Positions 1 to 9,555 of a stretch of DNA of 64,000 nucleotides are shown in pieces; positions within the stretch are counted from its first letter, which is position 1; every line of letters starts with the position of its first letter. A program made the translations under genes and the position numbers. Under the pieces are notes generated by a model. The model did not search any database and had not been told where the DNA came from. It worked only from the letters and a program-made list of their open reading frames with translations. This DNA is from Pseudorasbora parva (Eukaryota; Chordata; Actinopteri; Cypriniformes; Gobionidae): NCBI RefSeq assembly GCF_024679245.1, contig NC_090182.1, positions 28,591,753 through 28,655,752 of the forward strand, read 5' to 3'.

Positions 1-825
1 TTGTATGCTTCTTTACCCAGAATGGGTGTGATTTCCACTCATTAGCCAATCATGCATTTGATCAAGTGCAACTCACATCCACTCAGGATACTCTAGCATG
101 CAAAGTCAGTGCCTCCAGCGGCCATTCATCTCAAGTCATTTCGGCCAATTAGAGATGCGTATTTAAATCGAGTAACTATTGTCACTAGCTCTTGTTCCAG
201 ACTCGCTCCTATCTACTGATGCATGAGCATTCAGGTGATCACTGTAGGCCCTGCAGTTAAACTCCTCATTATCCCGCTCTCCCTGCAAACACACCGTACT
301 CCCCCTCCTCAGAAAAGCACACACACTCCTGTCCCTCCATTAGTATTCATCCTATGAGCTGGAACTCATGCAGGCGCTGAGACAAAGTCATTACCATGCC
401 TCCTGTGGTCCTGCACCCCGTGTGCCGAAATATGTTCGGTAAAAACGTTGCTTGCTGCTCCTGACCCATTTTGCACCATGAAATTTCACATTTACCTTAA
501 GATCCCTTTACTCACAGAATCTGCATCCCTCAGATACAGCAACATCTATGTAATATTTGTCTCCATTCTGCAGTTTCCACAGGAATTTAGCTCTTTTGTC
601 TGAGGTGGACTTAATGTAAATAGAGAGTAGGATGACGTGCCTCCTGCATCTCTGTTCTGTGCAAGCATAAAGCCAGACTTAAACAGACAGCTAAGAGCCG
701 GTGTGCACTGTTGAGCACTACCCTACCTTCAATAGAAACTGTAGTGCATTGCTATTATGCTTAGAGTCATGTAGTTGGCCCAGCCTTTAACTCTTGCTCC
801 TTCAACAGTTGAATGGAATGAGGGT

Positions 826-960
826 GGCGTATATTGTAGTGGTTACAGCTCAAGTTTATTAACTGGAGTTTGCCGTTCCAACCGCTACAAGAAGCCATCA
901 CTATTGTGCTCTTTACCAAGGCACTTAACCTCATGTTGCTTCAGGGAGACTGTTCCTTTA
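826..960 (+). repeat. tRNA-derived SINE remnant
   Basis: A pol III A-box-like stretch (tagtggttaca, 837-847) is followed by a B-box-like stretch (gttccaacc, 874-882). Then comes the 'aaggcacttaacctcatgttgct' type body common in fish SINEs of the HE1 kind. It is degraded, and the family assignment is from memory. Confidence 0.6.
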
Positions 961-1532
961 ATACGTTTATGGCATCATTCTATTCATTTATTCAAATATG
1001 CAGAACTTAATTCTACCTATAAAAAGAAAGACTTTTAGGTTAACTCAATTACTTGGTCAACACATTGTAAGAGTGTGCTTCTGGCATTACTGTGGTGACA
1101 ACAAAGCTCAGTACTCAAGGGAGTGATAGAGCTAACTTGAAATGTTATTAAACTCTGTTGGTTCTTTTCAGTTAGATATTTTAAAAACACGATCTAAATT
1201 GCTCTGCAAGATACTATTCAAACCATTGCTCTGCTATAACAGTAAAAGCCCGACACCGCTGACAGATTGGATGGTTGTGACAATATCTTGGCTCATGAAT
1301 AAGGTTGTGCTTAAACTGAAGATAACCTTGAAGGACCATCTAAATCACCAAATTAACATTCATAAGCCAAGCCTTTGCCACGGTAGGATTTGTCAAGTCT
1401 CATGATAATTTGGTGTAACGGAGGGGGGCAAAGAGGAGCTGTACAGGCAAACCTCACTTCCCTGCATTCAAGAGGCGCCCACCCGAGTGGGAACAGTTGC
1501 ATTGACATTGAGATTTAATATTATGTCACAAA

Positions 1533-1609
1533 TTGTGCTTTGACTTAGTACCAGCTTGAACAAGACACTTAACCCCAGGTTACTCCAGCAGGATTTTCCT
1601 GTAATAAGT
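1533..1609 (+). repeat. SINE 3' body fragment, same family
   Basis: The stretch acaagacacttaaccccagg and the following ttactccagcagga match the body of the SINE at 826-960. The tRNA-like head is not recognisable. Confidence 0.5.
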
Positions 1610-3526
1610 GACCAGAATAAGTTCTGGTCAACATTTAGGATTATTAACTATCAATAATATGTGTGACGTGGACAATATAATGTATAATATTATCCCAAGC
1701 GCTGAAGGACTGACAAGTCATTGTTCTTTTCAAAGATTGGACATTTTTGTAGCTCAGTTACTGCTTTTGGAGAGAGTCATTTCAAAAACAAGGTGCAAAA
1801 CATATGATTAAATCTATACTATCATCAGCTGACAACAAAAATATAAACACATATGCTGAAGAACACAGACTAGCACTATGAACCTACTCGACACAACATT
1901 CTACTCCACCACGGCTACTCTATGAACAGAAGCACACAGTCGCTATGCAGCCAAGCTAGAGGTTGCTCACAACCAGACTAAAGTGCAGCTAGCACTAGTC
2001 ACAGTACGACGAGGTACAATACCTTCAATACTCCCATCCCAAAAGTCTGCATCAGAGAGGACATTCAGAGAGAACAAAAATGCATAATAACAAGAACACA
2101 AATGAATACATGTTTTCTGCATTTGAAATCGGTTAAAAACTGAAGAATTATAAGGAATCAAAATGGAAACTAAAGATGGAAGCACAAGGCTTTTTCAGCC
2201 CACAGAAATAGATAAACAGACTTCCTGTCACGGCGTACTCAGGGAGAAGGATTAAAGGCAGAGCACTTTCAGTCTTTGTCATATCATCTTTGGAGTAACA
2301 GACAAACATGAACACACACGCCCACAGATGATGATAGAAAGGAAAACTTTGGCTTTTAAGTCTATTTTTGAGAGAGACAGAAGTCAAGGTAAAAAGAGGT
2401 GTGACTTGTCAAGGTGAAGGCGCCTCTACCTTCCATCAGCCGCTGCTATTCCACAAGGACTGTTCATTACCCAGCAGCCCACTCATCTGCCTCTGCTGTG
2501 CGAGGCATGATCAAACACGGCTAAATCTGTTCTAAGTCCAACACCAGACAAAGGAACAGTCTAATTCTTCTCAATTGACCCTGTTGTTCCTGATTTCTTC
2601 TTGGTGTGTCTTATGCCCTATAAACGTATGGTAATATAAAGATATTTAAAGGGAAGATTTTAGTTTGCTATTCTCTCTTAAAACTAAACACTTAAAACTC
2701 TAGCAATGCTTTGATTTGTACTTGTGGTCTTGCAATGACTGTCACTTGTGTCTGTGGTTTTTACAAGACGGTAGGACAGGGGTGTTTGCTCCAGCCCCTT
2801 GAGGGCCAGGTTCCAACACAGTTTTAGACAACACCTGCCATTAGGTGTCCTATTTAACAAAAAATAAAAAATAATATCTAGATGGGTGCTTACGAATTTG
2901 TGCTTACGTTTTGTAGCCCTCTACGGACTATAGTCCGTCTCGATTTATGTCACCAAAGTGTAGATTCTGATGTGGACCACAAGCATTCTGAGCAGAATTT
3001 GGGACAGGGCTTTAATATTAAAGGTTTTAGAGTGATGTACTGTATACCCCATCCTGATGGATCAGTCAAGGATGATCACTAGACTCACCAGTATAACATT
3101 TTCCTGAAATTCTCCTAAATCCCTGAGCTGCATGCATGTAGGCCATGTTCCTGGATTAACATCCTTTGCTGGTCCTGGAGAAGACATTTCTCAAACCATA
3201 ATATATGCCAAAAATGAAAGAGCAATGGTATTTAACTCCTGCTGAGAGCCATTTGACATGACCCTAACCGCAGTTCTAAACATTTTTCTTGAAACCTAAC
3301 TGATTGATAAGAATGTTGGCCCAGGACCAACAATGATGATCCAAAAAACATGAGCCTCTTGTGTTAGGCGTCAAGCACAGAAAAGAGGAAGGACTCTATA
3401 TCCATATATAATGTTCACGAGAACAGTATAGACAGAGAATGTGCAGCGCTGTGGTGCCTGTTGCAATGGTAAGTGTAGGGAGCAGGAAAAGGTCAGTGCC
3501 TGGGTCAGAGGTGGGCGTATGCCTAC

Positions 3527-3712
3527 CAATGGTGCAGTGTTCTCCATTCCAGCCCTGCTCACACTCGCACTTCCCATCCTTACAGGTGCCGTGCTTCACG
3601 CAGAGTGGGTTACACACACGCTGATCGCAAGCCGCACCCGTCCAGCCCTCCTCGCAGCGGCACGAGCCACCCATGCACACGCCGTGTGTCCCACAGTCAA
3701 CCGAGCAAACCT
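3527..3712 (-). CDS. tenm3: tenm3 exon: EGF-like repeats 6 and 7
   Basis: The exon is 186 nt: two bases, 61 codons, one base. Repeat 6 is [16 protein letters not shown] ... CDQ and repeat 7 is [16 protein letters not shown] ... EHCTI, each with six cysteines. The acceptor is cctcAG at 3713-3714 and the donor G|GTAGGC begins at 3526. This is the last tenm3 exon visible. EGF8 and the C-terminal globular region must lie beyond the left edge. The frame stays open past the donor for about 43 codons (to 3396), but that stretch is not teneurin-like and is read as intron. Confidence 0.94.
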
Positions 3713-3830
3713 CTGAGGAAAGAAGAATAGAGCAGTTGTGCCATGTTTGTTCATACATTAGAAAGCAGGGATAATGAAAATGAAAGGTTATGCTAAAACA
3801 TTTGTATTAAATAGATACAATCAAACTGAC

Positions 3831-4031
3831 CAACTGAACAATCAGGACCCATCCAGTTGGGGTCACAGCTGCAGACGCCTGTGTCTGGTATAAAAGCACC
3901 ATGACCATGGCACTGATCTGGGCATTGTGCTCTTGGTAGCTCACAGCTGGGTCCACCCCAGCCTGGTTTACAGTGGCACTCCCCGTTAACACAGATGCCA
4001 TTATTTGAGCAGGTTGGATCCAAGCAGTCAA
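3831..4031 (-). CDS. tenm3: tenm3 exon: EGF-like repeats 4 and 5
   Basis: The exon is 201 nt: two bases, 66 codons, one base. Repeat 4 ([19 protein letters not shown]...) has six cysteines. Repeat 5 ([12 protein letters not shown] ... [12 protein letters not shown]) has five, with Phe where the third cysteine belongs. This is the second odd-cysteine repeat expected in teneurins. The acceptor is cacAG at 4032-4033 and the donor G|GTCAGT begins at 3830. Only 118 bp of intron separate it from the next exon. Confidence 0.95.
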
Positions 4032-5377
4032 CTGTGTACAACATGTGAGGGTCATGAGTGAGGATGTGTCATAAATATTAAAGATCCTATAACATTGGTT
4101 TATAAACTTAGGAAATTGGGGCGGGACATACTGAAGGGCATGTCCCTGTTTTTTAAAGGCCAAGCCTTGAATTTGTGTCACAACCATGATCATGAATTTG
4201 CTATTTTGAGTCAAATGTGGTATTAGCTGAGGTATAATGTTTAATCTAGACATCATATAATTGTAGAATGAGAATGAGTCATAGAAGGAAAGACTGTTCA
4301 TAACTAGTCGATGTGAACTAAAAGCCACTTTTATAAATCAAACAACATTTTGTGAACTTACTACAACTTAATTAAATTAAATTAAAATTTCCCATGTATT
4401 TACATTTTCAATTGTGTATTAAACTAAATTACTATATTCATGAGTCTTACTGTATATCTTTAGATACAGAGAACATACAAATTCAAAGAAAAACAACAAT
4501 CACATCTAAATAGGTTTGGAAAGATTTTGAAGAAAGCATCCACAAGTACATACTACAACTTTCAACTAAGCATGAAAAATCAATATACCGCACCCTAAGT
4601 GTGAAAATGGCAGTTTCCTGTCTAGAGCCTTTCACACTCACCTCTCCAACCCTCTATCTCACTGTCTCAACATCTGTCTGTCTTCCTTCCACTCCCTTCC
4701 TCTTTTCTGTGTGACTTTGACCCTGTCTCTCACGTTTCATCCGGGGTGCCTCAAAAAAATTGAAATCGACTGCTGAGAGAAAGAGATCTGGCCATGAAAA
4801 GTGCGAGAAAGCCATTTGACAAATTACCCGGCCCTGTGGTGCCCTGCGTGACACCCCTATCTCAGCCCCCCTCGGCTGACAGAAGTGCCGCTCTTTCCCC
4901 ACGCGCACATAAAGCCATTCAAGCCAAATGTTTATGCTGCAGAAACAGCACATCACGCCTATCGATTTCTATGTCACCGGCACTTCAGGTAAATTGTTTG
5001 AGTGACTATACTGTGATGAATATCTGATTTTAAAAAATCTTAGAATGACAGGAAAAAAATGAAAGGGGCAAAAGTGCTGACCTTGTGATCTGCAACACCT
5101 CAAGCTCCTCATGCACCACAAAAAAAAAAAAAAACACCTTTTTTTTACACCCACACTTTTGTTTTTCTGCCATGGTGTGAACTTTCCATTGATATTCTAT
5201 TGTTTCTTTTTTCTTAATAATAATATTCCGTATCCCTTAAACCTAACTCTGATTTGTACAATTAGTTTTTTATTTAAAGATAATTTCTTCTTGGGAACAG
5301 TTAATGTCACATGACACATGCATCAAAAGGAATTATTATTATTTAAGGTTTTTTAATTTAAATATTTATTTTTGTGT

Positions 5378-5448
5378 TACACAAGATTCGAACGACATGA
5401 GAGTGAGTAAAAAATGACCGAATTTTAATTTTTAGGTTAACTATTAGT
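5378..5448 (+). repeat. End fragment of a 'GTTCACCC' type MITE
   Basis: The motifs cgaacgacatgagagtgag and aattttaatttttaggttaac are a degraded right end of the short-TIR element family seen intact at 63586-63912. Confidence 0.55.
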
Positions 5449-6023
5449 TTAAATTTATTCAATCCCCCTCTAAATGTTTTAATATGGGACTTGATGCCAG
5501 ACCTTCAAAGAATTAATTAGAGATTTGGAGAATGAGAATCAGAAAGAATTAATATGCACGGCTTTTGTTGTTCTACTTGTTCCTTTGTTTATCTGCCATC
5601 GGTGTCTCTCTCTGTAATGAGCAGACATTCTGTAACTCTGCTTTCCATCAACCTATTTCTATGTTTGTGTTTTCATCCCGGTCCTTATACCTCCTTTTTT
5701 CTGCCTCTGCCTTATCTTTTTCTACCCTTTCCATTTTTAGACTCCCTTATTTTATTGCCAGTCACTGTCTTACCCAAGAGCCACTGAACTTTACAGAATA
5801 CCAAAAATGAATCAAGACCAAAGCTATTGTTCTCAGCACCTAGATCAATATATTTTCCAGCCTTTACTCATATCTGAGAAGTGTTTTTGTGGGAGCCCAT
5901 TAGGTCCTACCAGAGAATCTAGGGAAAAAACCAAAGATGACTACTTAAATAAGTAAGTTTCTTAAGTAGCTACACAGATAGAAAACAGCTCTTACAGCCA
6001 CAGAGGGAATAATTACCCTCAGT

Positions 6024-6223
6024 TCCACTAAAAATGTTGTCATCATTTACTCACTTCAAGTTGTTCCAAACATGTAAATCTGAAAGATTATTTATTCTCC
6101 TAAACACAAAAATATCTCAAAATATCTGATTTTGTGTTCAAAAAAGCTCATACAGCTTTGGAACACCTTGGGGGTGAGTAAATGATGACAGTATTTCCAT
6201 TTTTGTGTGAACTATCCCTTTAA
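6024..6223. mobile_element. Short MITE, TTAA-ended
   Basis: The left part contains gttgtcatcatttactcac. The right end contains gtgagtaaatgatgacag in reverse complement and ends aactatccctttaa. The two ends pair as inverted repeats, and the right edge is TTAA. About 200 bp, no coding capacity. Confidence 0.7.
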
Positions 6224-6277
6224 GCCATTGACAAAAAACAATATCTATGGAAAGCTAGTAAGTGTGTAAGCACTTAC

Positions 6278-6472
6278 CCTCAGCGCAATTATCTCCTTTG
6301 TAGCCCAAAGTACAAACACATGTGCCCTCTGTGCACGCGCCATGACCACCACACTGGGGGTCGATGCACTGGCTGATGGGAACATCACATTCCGGTCCCT
6401 TCCATCCGCTATAGCAGATACATGATCCCTTGTCATACTGGCCATTTCCACTACAGAGGACCGGGCATGCCG
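6278..6472 (-). CDS. tenm3: tenm3 exon: EGF-like repeats 2 and 3
   Basis: The exon is 195 nt: two bases, 64 codons, one base. Repeat 2 runs from [13 protein letters not shown] to KGPEC. It has only five cysteines because the third cysteine position is Tyr (GNGQY). Repeat 3, from [13 protein letters not shown] to GDNC, has all six. An unpaired cysteine in EGF2 is a known teneurin feature used for covalent side-by-side dimerisation, and it is intact here. The acceptor is ctaAG at 6473-6474 and the donor G|GTAAGTG begins at 6277. Confidence 0.95.
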
Positions 6473-7421
6473 CTTAGAGAAAGAAACAGAAAGAGAAGGA
6501 ATTATTTGATGTGAGTGATGTCTGATGTTTTCGTATTCATTTATTTTGCAATGGTTTGTCTCTAAAGATGTAAAGAATAGCATGAGAGACAAATGAGACA
6601 GCATAGGGAGAGTTTTTTTTTTTTTTAACACAAAGAAACCGTGCAAGTTTACATAGAGACTGAGAAAAAGGCTGCCAGTTGTGGCCATAGATGTGTCTGA
6701 ATGGTGTGATATAGGGAATGAGAACATGGTAGGAAATAATCCACATCTGATAACAATGGGCTCAGAAATGTCTCACAGTGAGGACAAATGATGAATAATG
6801 AATCAAACTTCAAGCTTTAGGCACCAAATTTCAAATACAATCAGTTTGGTGGATTTTTTTGTTGTATTCTCTTATTCTTATTGTGACTTTTGAAAGTATG
6901 ATTATGAGATTTCTTTATTCAGATTTTTACCAAAATAACAAGTAAGATAAAAAGTAATTTATCAAAAAAAAGCCAACAACTGATGTTAGTACATATTCAT
7001 ATACAGTATTATGGTACTTCAAGGTTTACTCCAAAAATACCATGAAACTCTCATAGTACATGTCAAGTATAATTAGCTGCATGTCTAAAAACATTGTAAT
7101 ACCATGGTATATGTTCTAAAAACCTAATAATACCATTGTGCATATAAACATAAAAACATGGTAATAGCATTATACATGTCCTAAAACCACAATAACGCCA
7201 TTGTGCATAGTACATCCAAGGCACATCAACAGGTTTATGTTCACACCTGATAAGAACAGAATGTCTGAATCTGGACCTAAATATTCTGTGCGTTTAGACT
7301 ACATTACCCACTAACACCCTCTATAAGCCCAGATGAAAGATGTCCAGTAAGCAGCCAGCAGTCTAAAAAGACTTCCTACGGTAGAGGCTCGAGGCTCTAT
7401 GCATTGTAAATATATTAATGT

Positions 7422-7598
<177 letters not shown>

Positions 7599-8078
7599 GG
7601 TTAGCACTGGCGCTGGGATTGGACAGCTCTGATAGGTTGGAGAAAACTGTAATGAAAGAAAATGTAATTTAACATTGTGGTAACAAAACTATTAATCATG
7701 AGCTTCCCAGGTGAGCAATGGAAGATATTGGGCTGTATGAAACGCCATTCATCATCCTTTTGCTTTGGAAAGAGAGAGAGAAATAGAAGAAAAGAGAAAG
7801 AGACCTCCACTAACACATAGATCTCATTTTCTGAGTCACACAACTAAAGTATTTCCTTAATAGGAAAGTATGCAAAAACAGTGAGCGCATTTTCAGGTAT
7901 ATTGTGCTAATGAACTCAATGTGTGGACACACACGCACATACACCGGTTCATCTAGAAGGTATCTGGACTCGTAAGCTGTATCCAAAGCTGTTGAGTGTC
8001 TAGAGCCATTGGGACACACATCTTTGATGTGTTCAGCTCTTTGAATAAGACTGCTCCTGCCATATGGCAACAACTCAG

Positions 8079-8618
8079 TGTCAGGAGTTTGGTTTGACTT
8101 CTCTGGCTTTACTCTTCTCTGTATGCCTTCTCTCAGCTGCTCGCTATATTAATTAGCGGCCGCGCTCTGTGCATCTCACACCTGTCCCCCCTTTGTCCTG
8201 ATCACCTTGCTATTTAACTCTCATGCTCTTCTCCCCTCTTTGTCGGGTTATTGTTTGTTCTTTCATGTCGGCAACTAACGTCTTGTCCTCTTATGCTCGC
8301 CTAGTCCTGTTTCGCCGTGTGTGTGTGGTTCAAGAGGATTTTCCCCTGGGTTCTGCGGCTTCCCAGTCTGCTCTTCAGCACCGCCGTATCAGCCGAGTGA
8401 GGTGTGCGTTTCGACGCGTCCTGCGTGCGCTCCCTGGCCAGCAGTACCCGTTACCAGGCTACCCGCCAGCTCCTTATATGTACTCTTTTGCTTATCTCTC
8501 CTGACCTGCGTCCGCCTATACGGCTGGTAACTGGCAGTCAGCCTTATTTTCCCTGTTCCCGCTCAATAAATTACTAATTTACCAGCATTCGCTTTTGGGT
8601 CCTTTCTACATTGTGACA
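8079..8618 (+). repeat. 5' LTR
   Basis: 540 bp, TG...CA ends, identical by eye to 12880-13419. It contains a TATA-like box (8211-8217), a likely transcript start near 8242 and a poly(A) signal AATAAA (8565-8570). This suggests U3 about 163 bp, R about 340-350 bp and a short U5. The 93-codon open frame inside it is present in both LTRs and looks like chance. Confidence 0.97.
8211..8252 (+). promoter_or_regulatory. LTR core promoter and inferred transcript 5' end
   Basis: TATTTAA at 8211-8217 begins 31 bp upstream of G8242. The 11 bases 8242-8252 (GTCGGGTTATT) are the exact reverse complement of the primer-binding site at 8620-8630. In Tf1-type elements the first 11 nt of the RNA serve as primer, so the two signals agree on 8242 as the start. 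The start site itself is inferred. Confidence 0.75.
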
Positions 8619-8619
8619 G

Positions 8620-8630
8620 AATAACCCGAC
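8620..8630 (+). promoter_or_regulatory. Self-priming type primer-binding site
   Basis: AATAACCCGAC lies one base after the 5' LTR. It lacks the TGG expected of a site complementary to a tRNA CCA end. It pairs perfectly over 11 nt with the LTR at 8242-8252, and pairing breaks on both sides. This matches the length and position of self-primed Tf1/sushi elements. The gag start codon follows at 8635. Confidence 0.8.
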
Positions 8631-8634
8631 CACT

Positions 8635-9555
8635 ATGGACCCAGCGAACGAGACGACGACCATCCGCTCAGCGGTCGAGCTGCAGGGAGCTATGCTGGGT
8701 AGACACGCCGAGGAATTGGCAGCCGCTAAGCACGCCGTGGATGCACTCGCTGCCCAGGTAACGGATTTGACCGGCCAACTACACCTCCTGCGTCAAGACC
8801 AGTCCTCGTCTCCTGGGACGCGACAAGCAGCCGAGCCTCGCGTCAACAACCCCCCTTGTTATTCCGGCGAGCCTACAGAGTGCCGGGCATTTCTTACCCA
8901 GTGTGAGGTAGTGTTTTCCCTTCAGCCGGTCACGTATGCTTCGGACCGCGCCAAGGTTGCGTTTGTGGTGTCTCTTCTCACGAGCCGAGCCCGGGATTGG
9001 GGAGCGGCAGTCTGGGAGGCTGAAGCTAACTGCTGCAAGCAGTACACCTCATTTAAAGAAGAGATGTTGAAGGTGTTTGATCGTTCTGTTTTTGGTCGCG
9101 AGGCTTCTCGACAGCTAGCTGCTCTCCGCCAAGGAGGACGTTCCGCGGCCGATTATGCGATTGACTTTAAGACCTTGTCGGCCACCTGTGAATGGAATGA
9201 GGCTGCCCTCACTGCACGCTTTTTGGAGGGCCTGAATGATGACCTGAAGGACGAGATTTTTGCTCGTGAGTTTCCCTCGAACCTAGATGAGTTGGTGGAA
9301 TTGGCCATTCGGTTAGACAAGCGCTTTGATCTGCGCAGACGCGCTCGTGCTGACGTCATGGGTTTCCGGGGATCCCCATCCACGCCTTCGGCATCACCGG
9401 AGTCACGCCCAGACCCTGAGCCAATGCAGCTGGGCAGAATACATCTCTCCTCCGCTGAACGCCAACGCCGCATCCGGGAGCGATTGTGCCTTTACTGTGG
9501 TGGCACTGGGCATTTTGCTGCCACATGTCCGGCAAAAGAGAGAGCTCGCCAGTAG
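8635..9555 (+). CDS. Gag of the gypsy element
   Basis: 306 codons, intact, starting five bases after the primer-binding site at the first ATG of the inferred transcript leader's 3' end. Structural protein forming the particle and packaging the element RNA. Residues about 15-55 are a likely coiled coil rich in Ala, Leu and charged residues. The middle is the capsid-like retrotransposon gag fold ([12 protein letters not shown], then [12 protein letters not shown]). Near the C-terminus is a zinc knuckle C-X2-C-X4-H-X4-C with Cys285, Cys288, His293 and Cys298. It overlaps pol by about 70 nt in the -1 frame. I see no classical X-XXY-YYZ slippery heptamer in the overlap. Confidence 0.95.
   Translation: MDPANETTTIRSAVELQGAMLGRHAEELAAAKHAVDALAAQVTDLTGQLHLLRQDQSSSPGTRQAAEPRVNNPPCYSGEPTECRAFLTQCEVVFSLQPVTYASDRAKVAFVVSLLTSRARDWGAAVWEAEANCCKQYTSFKEEMLKVFDRSVFGREASRQLAALRQGGRSAADYAIDFKTLSATCEWNEAALTARFLEGLNDDLKDEIFAREFPSNLDELVELAIRLDKRFDLRRRARADVMGFRGSPSTPSASPESRPDPEPMQLGRIHLSSAERQRRIRERLCLYCGGTGHFAATCPAKERARQ

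Larger units (their letters stand above)
1..3526. other. tenm3 intron, left portion
   Basis: AT-rich intronic sequence without a supportable gene on either strand. It holds two tRNA-derived SINE remnants (826-960 and 1533-1609). A degraded stretch near 2781-2852 (gagggccagg...) vaguely resembles a fish hAT fragment, but I could not place it. Confidence 0.7.
4032..6277. other. tenm3 intron between EGF exons
   Basis: 2.2 kb intron. The segment 4780-4990 is less AT-rich and looks unlike transposon sequence, but no coding exon is supported. Two MITE fragments occur at 5378-5448 and 6024-6223. Nothing else is recognised. Confidence 0.7.

Noticed and set aside
3396..3526. Extension of the EGF6-7 exon past the donor
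   Set aside because: The frame remains open, but the residues leave the teneurin pattern right after EHCTI and a usable donor (G|GTAGGC) in the correct phase is present.
8223..8504. 93-codon frame in each LTR as an accessory gene
   Set aside because: It lies in R, is identical in both copies because the LTRs are identical, and has no recognisable domain. The transcript leader more likely functions as RNA.
8619..8640. tRNA-complementary primer-binding site
   Set aside because: No TGG start and no resemblance to a tRNA 3' end. The 11-nt complement to the LTR explains the site better.
9153..9473. Antisense frames within gag and pol
   Set aside because: Shadow frames in GC-rich coding sequence with no signature of their own.
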